Source: Hymenopus coronatus (taxonomy: Eukaryota > Arthropoda > Insecta > Mantodea > Hymenopodidae). From it: 64,000 nt of DNA. Below are positions 1-12,078 of the stretch, piece by piece (within the stretch, counting starts at the first letter, position 1; each line of letters starts with the position of its first letter). Below the pieces are notes generated by a model. That model was given only the letters and a program-made list of their open reading frames with translations, ran no database searches and had not been told where the DNA came from. Position numbers and translations under genes: made by a program. The stretch spans positions 371,993,132-372,057,131 of the forward strand of contig CM060900.1 of NCBI GenBank assembly GCA_030762935.1, given 5' to 3'.

Positions 1-683
1 CAGGAGTTCACAAAGTCCCGTATGAGAACAGTATAAGTATTTTAAAGCTGATACCAATAATAAGGAATATCTCAAAAAAACGATCAACACCACGAAAAAA
101 ATGTATATAACATAAATCGTGTGTTTTAACGATCTCTAGATTTTAAATAAGTTTTTGTCTCTCTCTCTCTCTTCTCTCTTCTCTCTCTTACGGTATACCA
201 GTTTTGCAAAATTCCGCAAAATTCATCTAGAATAAACATATATTCAGAGGCCATTTCTAGAAAATTGAAGATATACATTTTTTTTCATGCAAAAATATCT
301 TTAACATAGGTAGGATATTTTAACCAAAATCTTTTGATCCATTTTTGAGTAAATAAACATTTTCGAAAATGTTCCATGTAAAGGGTAGTTGGGGATGGGG
401 AAATTTTCTTAAAAGTCTTGGTCTCGCATCCTTGGAAGATACTGAATTTAAATACCAAGTTTGGTGATCAATGGACTTTTCATTTTTGAGCTATACTGCC
501 CAAACACACGCACACACACTGACATAAATACAGGAAAATTTTTCTAAAAATGCTTTTTTTCTAATTCAGGGGGTCCCAACACATGTATTTCCAGTGGAAA
601 TCTCGGTATAGAATTTTTGGTTGCAATACAAATACCTTCTTTATACACCATATACATAGTACATATACATGTAGAGAAAGCAA
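1..683 (+). repeat. Repeat R copy 1, cut by the window edge
   Basis: This is the right three quarters of an interspersed repeat that occurs ten times in the window. It aligns by eye with the copies at 10976, 40795 and 56980 through shared blocks: a CT-rich stretch before TACGGT, AAATTC pairs, an AAAGGGTAGTTGG block, TTTTTGAGCTAT followed by a CA tract, TTTTTCTAAAAATGC, and a final palindromic end TTCTTTATAC...TAGAGAAAG. The left part lies outside the window. No coding frame is conserved between copies, so it is non-autonomous. A CT microsatellite sits at about 159-190. Confidence 0.8.
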
Positions 684-1792
684 TTACACTAGATGACACC
701 CATTTTCTTTTAGAAGACATGTGAACGAATATTGCAGACACTTTATGCGGCATAGAGGTCTTCCTATAGGGCACTTCTCTTTCTTTCTTTCTTTCTTCGA
801 ATTTAGACATTTTTGCCTTTAGTCTATTCAATGTAGGCCTAAAAGAAGTGAAAATAAAATGAAGGCTGAATTACCGTGCAGTGTGTTACTAACAGAATAT
901 AATAAAATTCAACCACATTACATTCGGATAAATATTCCTGGGGTAGGGAATCAAGAAACTTCGCAAAAATGGATTTTCATTTTCGGGATAAAATACTGTA
1001 ATGGCGGCGTGTGAGCCAGAGCGACCGCTAAAGGGCACGCTGCCTAGCCCACTTTAACAATAGAGCGAACGGACACAATAACCGGGCAAACAAAGGTCTT
1101 CGTGTGTTTCTCTGCAAGACTTCTCGGACCTACTTTCTCCCCTGGTCCAGAAAATTCTTCTACCAGGCTAATCTCTTTCTAAATGGTCAAAAAGTAATTT
1201 TCTCGTCATTTCTAAGACTAGAATTTTCGAAGCCCGGTTACAGACTATATAAGGGGCCGACAAGTGCCAGTGTGAAGTGAAGTAAGTTAAAAGCCAATAT
1301 AATGAGGGACGCATGTTAAAATAATGACGTAAACGCAGTTACTGAGTTTTTTGGTACCAAAGATATAAAGTATGGTATTGCGTGTAGTGCCCCAGTGAAA
1401 AGTTGGTTTAACAGAAGTTGCTGCTTTTTTTTTTTTTTTTTTTTTTTTTTTGTTATAATACTTAATATACATAAACATATTGTTCAGCAGTTTGACATCT
1501 GATTAGCGAAATGAAGCTATGAAGCACAGCACTTGGGGAAAGTGGGGGGGGGGGGGGAGTCACTAGTTGGAAACCAAAAGGATCTTATAACATAATATTA
1601 TGTGGCATAACAGCAACCAAAGGCTGTATATGATTTATTAACAGTAAAAATGCGTATCCAAGGGTGCCTAAGCTGCCAATTCAACTGTATAAGATATTTA
1701 AAATTTCTGACATTCATAATAATGAATGACACTGCACTGGATATACAAGTTTATTGTTAGCAATACATACTATCTGCTGACTAGAGTGTATT
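684..1792. other. Interval with no recognised gene
   Basis: Nothing coding is recognised. A short GC-richer patch at about 1000-1160 stands out from its AT-rich surroundings but has no clear frame. A T-tract lies at 1423-1451 and a run of G at 1544-1558, and a TTTC tetranucleotide run lies at about 776-798. Confidence 0.5.
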
Positions 1793-1962
1793 TTTACTTT
1801 TCTAGCACGTATATATAACGCACAGAGTAGTTAGAGAAAGTATTGTATTCTACCCAATAATTCGATATAAAATTTCATCGGAAATATAGTTTTGCGGCCC
1901 CCTGAATCTAAAAAGAAAGAAGAAAAATAAAAAGCATGTTTAGAGAAAGGCCCGTGGGGTGA

Positions 1963-1999
<37 letters not shown>

Positions 2000-2632
2000 T
2001 TGCCAGTCTAACTCAAAAACGAAAAGTAAGTAATATGCCAAATTTTTATTTAGGTTTAGTATCTTTCAAGGATGCAAGCTACTCTTTACATGGATCGTTT
2101 TTCGTAATTTTCGATTTTAACAAGAATAACTCTGATGATTTTAGCTAAATACGTATTTTAAAGATATTAACACGACAAACAAAATGCATATCATGAATTT
2201 ATTTGGAATAATCTCTGAAGTTCCCTTCATTCTGAATAACTTGTGTACAGCTTGCAAACCGTAAGAGAAAAACCAAATCGTACTACACAAAAATGTGGAT
2301 CTCGTTAAAACAAACAATTTATGTTATAAATGTTTTGTAGAGCTAACCATTTTCGAGGTATTCCTTGTTATTGATTACATTTTAAAATATTTAAACGAAT
2401 CACATTTCTTTTGTTTTACTCTTGGACATACAAAGAAAAGGGAATTTCCATCCATTACACAGCGAAATGTCTTCTTTAAAAATGTTTGACTGTTGTTTTA
2501 GTCTGGAGTTAGGAGAAAATACAACTATTTCTGCTCTTTATCTTGATTAGCATGAAGTAATGAGAAAAATAAGCTTTTGAAATAATAATTAGTTGCAGAA
2601 TATGTAGAGAAAGTCATATGAATGGAACACAC
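1793..2632 (-). repeat. Repeat R copy 2, complete, reverse orientation
   Basis: A nearly complete reverse copy. It starts with the complement of the palindromic 3' end (CTTTTCTAGCACGTA) and ends with TAGAGAAAGTCATATGAATGG, the complement of the left-end block. The CA tract of the family has expanded here to about 17 GT units at 1964-1997. The next copy starts immediately after this one, in the same orientation. Confidence 0.82.
1964..1997. repeat. (GT)n microsatellite inside repeat R
   Basis: About 17 uninterrupted GT units at the position where the other copies of repeat R carry a short CA/CACG tract, so the microsatellite seems to have grown from sequence supplied by the repeat. Confidence 0.9.
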
Positions 2633-3343
2633 GGAATTTGTCCGATAAAGGCATTTTTAGAAAAAGGTCCGTGAGGTCTGTGGACAACAGAGCTCAAAAA
2701 CGAAAACACCGTTAGGTACCAAACTTGGTATATAGGTTTGGTATCTTCCAAGGTTGTGACAAGAAGATTTTTAAGAAAATCCCTCCACCACGAACTACCT
2801 TTACATGGAAAAATGTTCAAAATTTTTGACTTTGTAAAAATGGCTTTAAGTATTTTGATTAAAATCCCGTATATTAAAGCTATTTACATCCTAAATAAAA
2901 TGTATATCTTGAATTTACTGAGAATAGCCTCTGAAGACCTCTTTATTCTGGATGCATTTTGCTTTAACTATTAAACCGTAAGAGGTAGATAAAAACTTAC
3001 TACACAAAAAGTGTACATATCGTCAAAACACATAATTTATGTCCGTTTTAAGTTTTTGGTGGAGGTAACCATTTCCGAGATATTCCTCGTTATTGTTTTC
3101 AATTGTAAAGTACTTAGACAGAAAGTATACATTTTTGTTCTACCCCTGGCCAATCAAAGAAGCTATATGCAATGACAATCGCATAACGACAGCTTTTAAA
3201 CATTTGGCTACCACTTTAGCCTAGTGCATTTATTTAGTTCCTTTCTACTTGTAAGAAATAAGTAATAACAACATTCTGATATTTATCTCGATTAGCATTC
3301 GTTTGTAGAGCAGCTAGAGAAAGTCGTGTGAGTGTAACAAATC
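2633..3343 (-). repeat. Repeat R copy 3, lacking its 3' end
   Basis: Reverse-oriented copy directly abutting copy 2. It begins inside the family consensus near the ATTTTTAGAAAAA block, so about 100 bp of the palindromic 3' end are missing. It ends with TAGAGAAAGTCGTGTGAGTG, the left-end block, followed by a T-tract at 3343-3366 that corresponds to the A-run seen before other left ends. Confidence 0.8.
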
Positions 3344-3479
3344 ATTTTTTTTTTTTTTTTTTTTTTAATTTCGCACACCTCTTTTTCAAGTGTTTAACCT
3401 AGTTGACTTAAGCCCAGTGATGGACCCAGTACTCACTCAACTCGTCTTCTATTTCTATGTACGTTTTCATGAAGCTATT

Positions 3480-3842
3480 TCAGTAAGACAATATAAAGAA
3501 TATCCTACAATACTGTTTGCGTACATAATGCAAGTATAGATCTGGGTGAACCGTGGAGCAATAATTATTGAGCAGGGGGTATTTGGGAAACCTGATGTTC
3601 GCTCTACCACTTCGCTCAGATAGTACTCCGCTGTTTACGCCAATTATTGCTCCAACGCTGTACAACAGCAGAATTACCACGCGCTTTTTCATATCTTCTG
3701 GTATTATGTAACTGTTCTGACATTGACTACCTGGCTCTAGTGGTAGGGTGTGAGTGTTTTTCCTCAAGGTATGCGCGAGTATGGCGAGGAAGATAAATCT
3801 TCTGCGACTGCTCTTATGGAGACTAATACAGGATATACTCAT
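3480..3842 (-). CDS. Unrecognised open frame with signal-peptide-like segment (doubtful)
   Basis: A 120-codon minus-strand frame. Its internal methionine begins MKKRVVILLLYSVGAIIGVN, a basic start followed by a hydrophobic core, as in a secretion signal, and then a polar stretch. I do not recognise the family. The frame could be the first exon of a small secreted protein: a CAG|GT site lies about 55 codons after that methionine. Against this, the same DNA contains an imperfect inverted repeat (GGAGCAATAATT around 3556 and its complement near 3642), and no second exon is recognised. Similar length frames arise by chance in 64 kb. Confidence 0.2.
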   Translation of the reverse strand: MSISCISLHKSSRRRFIFLAILAHTLRKNTHTLPLEPGSQCQNSYIIPEDMKKRVVILLLYSVGAIIGVNSGVLSERSGRANIRFPKYPLLNNYCSTVHPDLYLHYVRKQYCRIFFILSY

Positions 3843-3849
3843 TTTGAAC

Positions 3850-4527
3850 GAGTTTCCGAAGATAAATAATACTGCTCCTAAATTTAAGCATGAGAAATAA
3901 TAACTCCATCGTATTACATTACTAGCTTTCAGAGTATTACGAACTTTACTTCAACTGCAAAATTTATTGGGTAGTAAAATTAGCTAAGCTGAAGTTACCA
4001 AGATTCGCTAAATTCCTGTACGGCAAATACCACTACAATCACCGCTAAGTCTGTGTCAAACACCTGGCAGTAGAGACCAGTGAAAATGCCGTGAGTTTAA
4101 GAACTGCAGTGTAGGGCAAAAGACATCCAAAATTGCGCGCAAATCATTGGTTGTAATGGGAAAAAAGTGAAACTTGAAACAGCCATAATTACTCATAGGA
4201 GGAAATAATTGCGACAACATGTTCTTTATGATCGTCAGCATCTATGCACAGGGATTAGGACTTGATTGTTGAGTTGGGAGTTGAATAAAATCACTCCATT
4301 GACTAGACGGGATTTCATCCCACAACTGAACAAAACAAAAGTAAATATTTTCATTGAACTTGAATATCGCATACCTGCATCTAAGGTGTTTTGCAATCGG
4401 GATGCGAGCATAATTCAGCTTTAAATCTGTTTTCGTAGTCGCTTCTTAGTGATTACGTGTATACTTTCTGCTTTTTCCCTTAACACACCAAGTCGTCAAC
4501 AAGAATTATAAAGAGGGCTTGTTAAGC
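3850..4527. other. Interval with no recognised gene
   Basis: AT-rich single-copy-looking sequence. I see no repeat shared with the rest of the window and no credible frame. Confidence 0.5.
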
Positions 4528-4660
4528 GTGTCTGTAGTAAAGCTGTCAAAGTGCTGAATTAAAAATCCAAAATATGCTGGGTTCAATACTAGGCTGATAG
4601 AGCAATTCTATTTCATGATCATTATTCCCCACCCTCAAGAGCCTGGAAATTGAATGCAAC
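4528..4660 (+). mobile_element. SINE2-like fragment (degraded tRNA-derived SINE)
   Basis: A box-B-like GGGTTCAATAC near 4580 is followed by a tail similar to the other SINE2 copies (ATTATTCCCCACCCTC...GAGCCTGGAAAT, compared with ATTATTCCGTAACCTC...GAGTCTGGAAAT at 30900). The head is too diverged to fold as a tRNA. It is an old copy. Confidence 0.45.
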
Positions 4661-7600
4661 TGAATGTGTGTCAAGTTAATCGAGAAGTACAATTTTAATG
4701 TACACCTTAACAATTTAAGCAGTTGTTATGGAAAGTCAAAGTAATAATACGACTATGTTACCTAAATAAATAAAAACAAACAAATGTATAAAATGATTTT
4801 GTAGAAAAAAGTATGCGATAATGCATTTTCAGAGATGGTATGTACAGCATAAAAATTAAATACATGTGAAATTAGGTACTTGCATTCCTCTTCAGCAAAC
4901 TATATTCAAGACGTTAAGTAAACACTACCAGTCTGTGCTATGTTTGAGTTGATAGATAAGATAGGTGTATTAATACGTGCACCACAGGAGAGTATGGTCC
5001 GAGCTTCCTGGAAAATTTATAAACAAATCCAAAATTTGAATGAATTATTATAATGTTCTTTATGTTCCAACACTTTTGCAAAATTCCTTTTTAGTACCCT
5101 GTAGGGTTGTGTCTCAGTATGAAATTACAAATTTCAAAAAATAAGTTAATCGAGATTTCGGGTACTCTTTTAAATTTAGGACAAATTATAGCGTTAAATC
5201 TAATATCTTAGCACTGCCTTCTAATGCTAATGAACATATACAAAATAGTTATAAGAATGGCATTAGCGATCTCATAACTTTGTCAGATGAAAAAGGGAAT
5301 ACTGAAGAAACTGTGTGAGGGTTCAACATCATCTTTTGTTCTCAGGGAAACAATTTTTCGCAATTTTTCGCAAAAGGCATTGAGTATAGTCTGTGGTATT
5401 TCGATGGCACACATTTTTCACCTCTCAGAGCAGCTAACGACTTACCCAGTAATTTTCGATTATGTATTGGAAATCTAAAATGAACCAACATTCGCTTAGT
5501 GACAGGAGGAAACCCACGAGAATAAATCGGAATGAATTTGGAACACAAATCGCACATGTTAAAATATATTCTTACCCATGGAAAGTGGTATCGGAAAATT
5601 TTTTCCGGTGGTTGAAACAGTTATGCAGCATAGAAATGCACCATGTTAATTATTAATCCCTAATACTTTTAAACCATTTCACTTTTAAACCTTTTAAGTG
5701 TACTGAAAATATGCGAAAAAACACGTTTTGCCCTCCAGATGCCTATGCGCGAGAGATTTTAATTAGTGACAGCAGCACTAGCGCCAGCGGTGTGTTTGGA
5801 TAGTAAATTCCAAGGTATTCGGTCGGTGATGACTGTTGAGCCTAATGTTATTCACACGCTCGGAGCATCACTTCAAAAACGGGTTCATGAGTAATAACAG
5901 AGTTAAGCGCAAGAGGTGCCAGAATGTGACATGACGCTGAAAACGTCACTGTCTAAATTTCAGTAACACATGTCCGTATATTAATCTAAGTCACGCCTAC
6001 ACAAGACTAACACTTCTATAGTTCCTACGTTCTATGTTGTAAAAACTTAAACCCCTTCTTCGCATATGTGACAGAATTCTCTCTTCCTTAACTGTTAAAC
6101 TTTAAGGGCCGGATTCGCCAACCAAAGTAATTATTGTAGAGGACTGCAAACCGGTTAAAGCCTTAACGGCCATTTTCCAACGTTTAGGAATCCAAATCGT
6201 AGTTAGCGAAGCAAAAAAGAAACATGTCGCCGCAACGAATAATAGACATAGTTATGGACAACGATGGTAATGTATAAAGGCAGTAATGATAAATAGTGTG
6301 GCACGAGCGAAATATAAGGCAATTGGTAACATTCAGATAATGAAGCAATTAGCACTTCAATGTACATTATGATGTTATCATCCCATCTTACACACAATTT
6401 TCTTAGCTGCTTCCGTAGCCGAATGGCTAGCATTCTGCGTTCTCATCTGAAAGTACCGTGTTTGCATACTGGGTGCCGCAGTTAATTTTTTTTTTAATTA
6501 GTGCTTCTCCTCCTATATAATTCCCAAGCATGCACGTGGAAGCGTTTCAATCTGGAAATAAATGATTAAAAGCCATCATTAAGATAAGAGGCTACATCAC
6601 CAAATTGTTTTTTTGGGTCAACTTACCTATTATGACTAAAAGTTATGAAAAAGAAAGTCTTCTATTCTATTTTAGAACAAGGAGCAAGAATCGGACTTCC
6701 TATGCAAAATATAACCAATGAAATATTAGAATTTGCACTATTAATTAAAAATTTGTGCAAAGCAAAGTCTCTTATTTTCCTTGCGTTGGTACCTGTTTTA
6801 TTATATCGGCTGCAGCGAAATCGTTTGTAGCTAATTTTGCACTAGATGCAAGAAAAATTACTTATTAACCCAAGAGTACACTTTTTCGCACCAGCCACGT
6901 TTGGGCTTTTTCTTTCTTTTTTCCCCTTTTTTCTCCTATGGACATTTCTCTTCACAGATAAGTTAATCAACACAAAAATTAGGTGATTCACAATTTAATC
7001 CTGTGTATCCACTGACTTATCTTCAAAAGAACCCGAAAGAAGGAAAAAAACCGGAAATAGCGGGTGTTGGTTCTTGCTTGTTATGTATGAGAAAATGCTG
7101 GTTCGTATAGTAGATGTACACCAAGTCGACATTACATTAACGGGGTTTACAATCTCTTGGTGAAAGTGCGTCTTAAGTCCCCCAATAGACACTAATATCA
7201 GGATAACAGGAAAAGCTATGGTTGTTAGTGAAACCGGCCCTAAGAATTCTTCTTCCTGGCAAATTCCTAGAAATGGTGTACGTGCGATTTCAGACGTCTT
7301 TAACTTTGCAGATTTCAGAACATATGCATTCCATGAGCTGACCCTGAGCTAATCTCCTTCGTGTTTACTGAACTTCGCGGAATTAAATATCTTGGCCCCT
7401 TGACTTTGAGCTAATTGCTTTTTCTAACATTATTTGCCGTACTAATACTTCTACTAAGCAAGCAAATGTGTTCTCGTTTAACATTATGCTTAATGATCTA
7501 TCTGCCAAAGAATTATAGTTTGTGCACTTTTACATTTTCGTTAATTTTAACACAATATGAAATTATTTATCGGAATTATTTCACTATTTCCCTATTTATA

Positions 7601-8631
7601 GGTTAATAATAAATTTAATACCACCATAATTGCTGAATCAAATGTATTGTTTTTTAGTTTTACATTTTCCGATAATGCTACTTGATGTGTGGACTTGAGC
7701 TGTTACAACAGTGGACATCTCATTTGATTAACATATATCCTGTCGTGACAGAGCACCAACTCTACCAGTTTTCCTGGTGTTGTGCTGTGATGGCATCCTA
7801 TCAAGCGTCAAATTGCTCAAGTCAAGCAAAAGCTAAACAAAAAAAATGCGTTTAATAACGAATTACAGCACTGTCTACTCATAAAAATCCGGGAGATCCT
7901 TTCCGAGTTGACAGCGTTTGTTTTAGAACAGCGTGATGTCACTTCTACTTGCACGGCTTGGTAGCTCAGTGCCAAGGAACTGTGTCAATATAAGCAGCAA
8001 TTTTGTTAAGCCATGGAGTAATCTCACGAGACCAAGATGCCACTCATTTTCTGTACTGTTCTTCACATAAATTTTTCCAGAACTTTCTTAGAAAAACAGC
8101 AAAAAGAAAAGTAAACTAATTAACGAAATTCTTGATTAATTGTCCGCCATTAAACACAATTTTCATACTAATGTCTTTTTACATCCTAAATTAATATAGA
8201 AAATTATATTATTGGAGCATATCTGTCCAATTAATTCTCGAAAACAATCAAGAAATGCTTAAAATTGTAGGTTTGCTCAAATTACTTTATAAGAACTTTA
8301 TCTCTAAGTCAACAAAGTTAGGAAACCTGAATAAAATGTATTACTTAGTTGAAAACAACAATAATAATAATAATAATAATAATGCTATTGTAGATATCTG
8401 CTACTTACAGATAACTTTTATTCTGAGTTAATTGTCTGCACACCCTCGAAAACCCTTCAGGCTCCCCTTCACTTTCTTCAAATGTTATAACGGGTTTTAA
8501 TGTGATAAAAATGAAAACAGAGAGCATCTTATGGCAACTTTGATACAAACCAAACTCCATTAACATAATTTAATTGTATTAGGTGGCATTACACTAAAAC
8601 TCAGTTGGCTCTCGGACCTTAAGCATCTGTA
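4661..8631. other. Long interval with no recognised gene
   Basis: No supported gene over about 4 kb. Weak tRNA-like heads may exist near 6403-6475 (box A-like TAGCCGAATGG) and 7960 (TGGTAGCTCAGTG), but neither has a convincing box B or cloverleaf. A short (AAT)n tract lies at 8357-8383. Confidence 0.45.
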
Positions 8632-8880
8632 CTAAAAAGTGAAATCTCCATAAAGTAACTTTGTGTCTGTATCGTGGTATAGGTACTGCTCCCAGTCACG
8701 GAATTCGGCTGGATTTGATCCCTTGTATAGTGGTGCGAATTTTAATTCCGGGTATAACACCCAAGCCCATTCAGCATCGCGAGGAAATTTAAAAACTGTG
8801 ACAGGTTGCGATACCGGCCACAAAAGCCAGCATTCTGGCTGGGAACGCCTGATAGTGACGACATGTTCTGCGTACGCCTG
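8632..8880 (-). CDS. Candidate terminal exon, unrecognised protein
   Basis: A minus-strand frame stays open for about 85 codons up to a TAG at 8632. It is rich in residues unlikely by chance in AT-rich DNA, with four Trp and many Pro, Asp, Glu and Tyr (for example FRDWEQYLYHDTDTKLLYGD near the end). Upstream, an AG at about 8880 follows CTGACTAAC, which resembles a branch point, but the pyrimidine tract is poor. An ATTAAA on the minus strand near 8501-8496 could act as a poly(A) signal. I do not recognise the protein and cannot find other exons. It could be a real last exon, a retrocopy fragment or a chance frame. Confidence 0.33.
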   Translation of the reverse strand, partial: QAYAEHVVTIRRSQPECWLLWPVSQPVTVFKFPRDAEWAWVLYPELKFAPLYKGSNPAEFRDWEQYLYHDTDTKLLYGDFTF

Positions 8881-8881
8881 A

Positions 8882-10975
8882 TAGCGAGTTAGTCAGCCCA
8901 GACACCAATTGCGGTGTGGTGCCACGCGATTATGATTACAAACGTTCATTCTTCTCACAGGGTTTCAGTATCACTTAACTTCGTCATTATTGTTTCACAT
9001 TCGACAGAGGTTGATGGTCCCACCATGTCCTGCAAACGCCCTCTATGGGTATCAATTTGTCATTTCCACTCAAATATTAATTTTTTTGTTCTTTTCAAAA
9101 ATCACAGTCTACCAATCTTTTTCCATATTTGCGTAGTTTAATAGCCCTAAGACGTTTGTAACCTAATCTACGTGATTTTTAAAAGCCAATATTCTTTAAA
9201 CGTCCACCACGTGTAAACTTTAAGTGATAAGAGAACTTACTTAAGAATTAAAACTAGAGCTCCAACTTTTTGCACAGACCTTACTGTAAAATAAGTAATG
9301 ATACCATGCTTTGCTGACATATGTGTTTGCATTCTGGGTAAACAGGTATAGATTTAGTTAGCTAAAATCAAAATTATTTTCTTCTGCACATACTGAGTTG
9401 TATGCACAATTTCATAAAATTACATTCCTTAATACCTTATTAATAAATTCTCTGATTTCAATGTTGCTATAGTGGATAGTCCTTTTAAAATATTTTATAT
9501 CGCAAATGGATAAAGCTGCAAAAAGCATCGTTTGTTTAAAGTAATTAATTTTTAAATACTAATCTATGCTCAATATAAAAAAATCACACAAAATATGTTA
9601 TTATACACATTCTGTACTGCATTTAGAAAATTTTTCAGACCTCTAGCTGAATTTTTTGGGGAGGTGACAGATTTTGAATATGGGAAAATAAATTTAAAAA
9701 TTGAAACTCAGAAAAGTGTTTTTAGATTTTGACATATGTAGAGTGTCATTTAACACTTTTAAATGATGTCAAGAACATGTTTTGTATCCGTCCTAGGAGA
9801 ATCAAACATTGCAAACACGCACTTTTAATTGCGGTAAATGTTTTGTAACAAAAATCCAAACACCGACATCCATGACCAAAATCGCTAACAAAGCACTTCT
9901 CCTATTTCTTATTATTAACAATTTTCTGCAATCAAAAGGCACCTATTCCTACAATTCTTACACAAAGAGGCTGAAAATTATATCGAATATTCAAGATACT
10001 ATGGGTAATAAGACTAAGCAGTATTTTTATGTTGGATGCTTCGTGATATGAATATAAATATATGCTAGTAGAGCAAAGAAAACTCAATATACCTGGCATG
10101 AGTACACTGCATGTTGTTTTATTTTGTACAGGAAGCAAATATTAAAACAATCTAATAATCATAGTTTCCAGAACACTAAGCAGCATTTTCGGCCTCATTG
10201 CATTAAAGTTGTAGGAGGAGAGAGCTTTTGAAAACACACAAAATATTAAAACTCTTAAAGTTACATTTCAAAGTCATTCGCTCGTTTATGATCTAGGCGT
10301 GACGCTCATGCGCCTGTGCTTTCCTAGGAAACAAAGAAAATATCAAAACAAAACTATTTTAGAGGAAGATAAGATATCTATGTTGTAAAAATCAAGCGGC
10401 AAAGAAGAGACTTAGTTCTCTGTTTATGTCGAGGCATTTGAAAGCTTCAGCACCTTATAATTCTTTGGGTAGAGTCTCCTGAAACAGTACGAAGAGCAGA
10501 GGTAAGAAACAGGTTGTTCACGCCCAGGTTGGTTACAGGAGTATTCACTTTGTGATAGCCACCGGTGCAGCCACGTGACTTCCTTGTTTCCCTTTCCAGT
10601 GTCTCAAAATTCTTTGACCAAATTATAATACATTGTATTTGAAACCCTTTGAACCGTAATTTAGGAAATGTTTAATTCTGAACGTGAATCAGTTTGATTG
10701 CGTCCTGAGAATGATCGTACTGTAGGAGAAGAGGAAAACATACAACTGAGGAAGCCAATAACACACACTGAAACATTTGCAACAACTTTCAAACTACTAT
10801 AAATATTTAAATTATAGGGAATTGCATCTTTATTTATTAAACAGAATAATTACTGTGATTATGTGAAACGTATACTTTTAAAATAATATTTATTTTATTA
10901 GTTTCTCCTGGGAGGTATTAAATATTAATTAAAGATTTGTAAACACTGGGGTATGGATACTGTTTTAAACACACT
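8882..10975. other. Interval with no recognised gene
   Basis: Short frames here (for example 9809-10051) show no recognisable domain and overlap similar frames on the other strand. No window-internal repeat is detected. Confidence 0.45.
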
Positions 10976-12078
10976 TAAAAATCTGATGTGTTCCATTCAC
11001 ATGCCCTTCTCTACAAAATATTGTTATCTAAGATAATTCCTCTATCTACATCGTGGTAATCGAGATAAACAGTAACAGAAATGGTTGTATTAGTTCCTTC
11101 TAAATAGAAGGGATATAAGCGATAGTCAAATCTTTTAAAAGTCGGTCGCTATGTGAAACAATTGAAATTCGGTTCGCTTTGCATGGCCAGGAATAAGATA
11201 AATCAGCGATGACCTACCGTTTGAGAAAAGTTGAAGTAGTTTAAAATAGAAAACAATAACAAGGAATCTCTTAGAATAGGTTAACTCTACAAAAAAGTTC
11301 TATATGAGATAAATTGTGTTTTAGCATCTACTTTTCATTACGGTAAATTCTTGTGTATCTCTTACGGTTTACCAATTATGCAAAATTCACCCTAGAATGA
11401 GGTCTTCAGCGGCTCTTCCCAGAAAATTCAAGGTATAGGTTTTATTTGTCACGTCTTTAATCTTAATATACAGCATCTTTCATCGAAACCTCTGAGAAAA
11501 ACTAAAATGTCAATACATTTTCTATGTAAAGTGAAGTTAGGGGTGGGGGGATTTTTCTTGAAAACCTTCGCGTCGTACCCTTGGAAGGTATTACATTTAA
11601 ACACTAAATTTGTTATTGAACGGTCTTTTCGTTTTTTTTACACACACACGCACGCACGCACGCACGCCCGCCCACCCACCCACCGGCTGCGCCGTAGCTG
11701 AGTGGTTAGACCATTTGCCTCTCACCGGGCCGGGTTCAATCCCAACCGCATGTGAGATTTGTGGTGGACAAAGCGGTGCAAGGGTGGGTTTTCTCCGGGT
11801 TCTCCGGTTTTCCCCATCATCTCATTGCACCGGTGCTCCATTTTGATTCCATGTATCACCAGTATCATCGCCTGCGGTGCCATGGTAGTAAAGGCGGGCG
11901 TTAAACACTATCCAAAAAATTTAACACAGATCTTTTTCTAAAATGCTTCTTTTTATGTATTCAGGGTCAAAGCATACAATTCCGGTGAAATCTCGGCATC
12001 AACTTTTTGGAAAGAATACGATACTTTTTCTACCTGATGTGTATAATGATAGTACATGTAGAGAGAAAGTAACTATAG
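10976..12078 (+). repeat. Repeat R copy 4, interrupted by SINE1
   Basis: Full-length copy, from AAAAATCTGATGTGTTCC on the left to the right-end block ending GAGAGAAAGTAAC. The internal CA tract is expanded to CACA/CACG/CCCA repeats at about 11641-11683, and a SINE1 copy (11684-11920) lies immediately after it. The repeat resumes at ATCTTTTTCTAAAATGC. Without the SINE the copy is about 865 bp, the same as the uninterrupted copy at 40795. Confidence 0.85.
11684..11920 (+). mobile_element. SINE1 copy nested in repeat R
   Basis: tRNA-derived SINE with box A (GTAGCTGAGTGG) and box B (GGTTCAATCCC) promoter motifs, body GCATGTGAGATTTGTGGTGG, and the family tail ...GGCGGGCGTTAAACACTA then a short A-run. 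A few bases between the boxes are missing relative to the 15392 copy. The insertion sits in a low-complexity CA/CCCA tract, so the target-site duplication cannot be read clearly. Confidence 0.85.
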
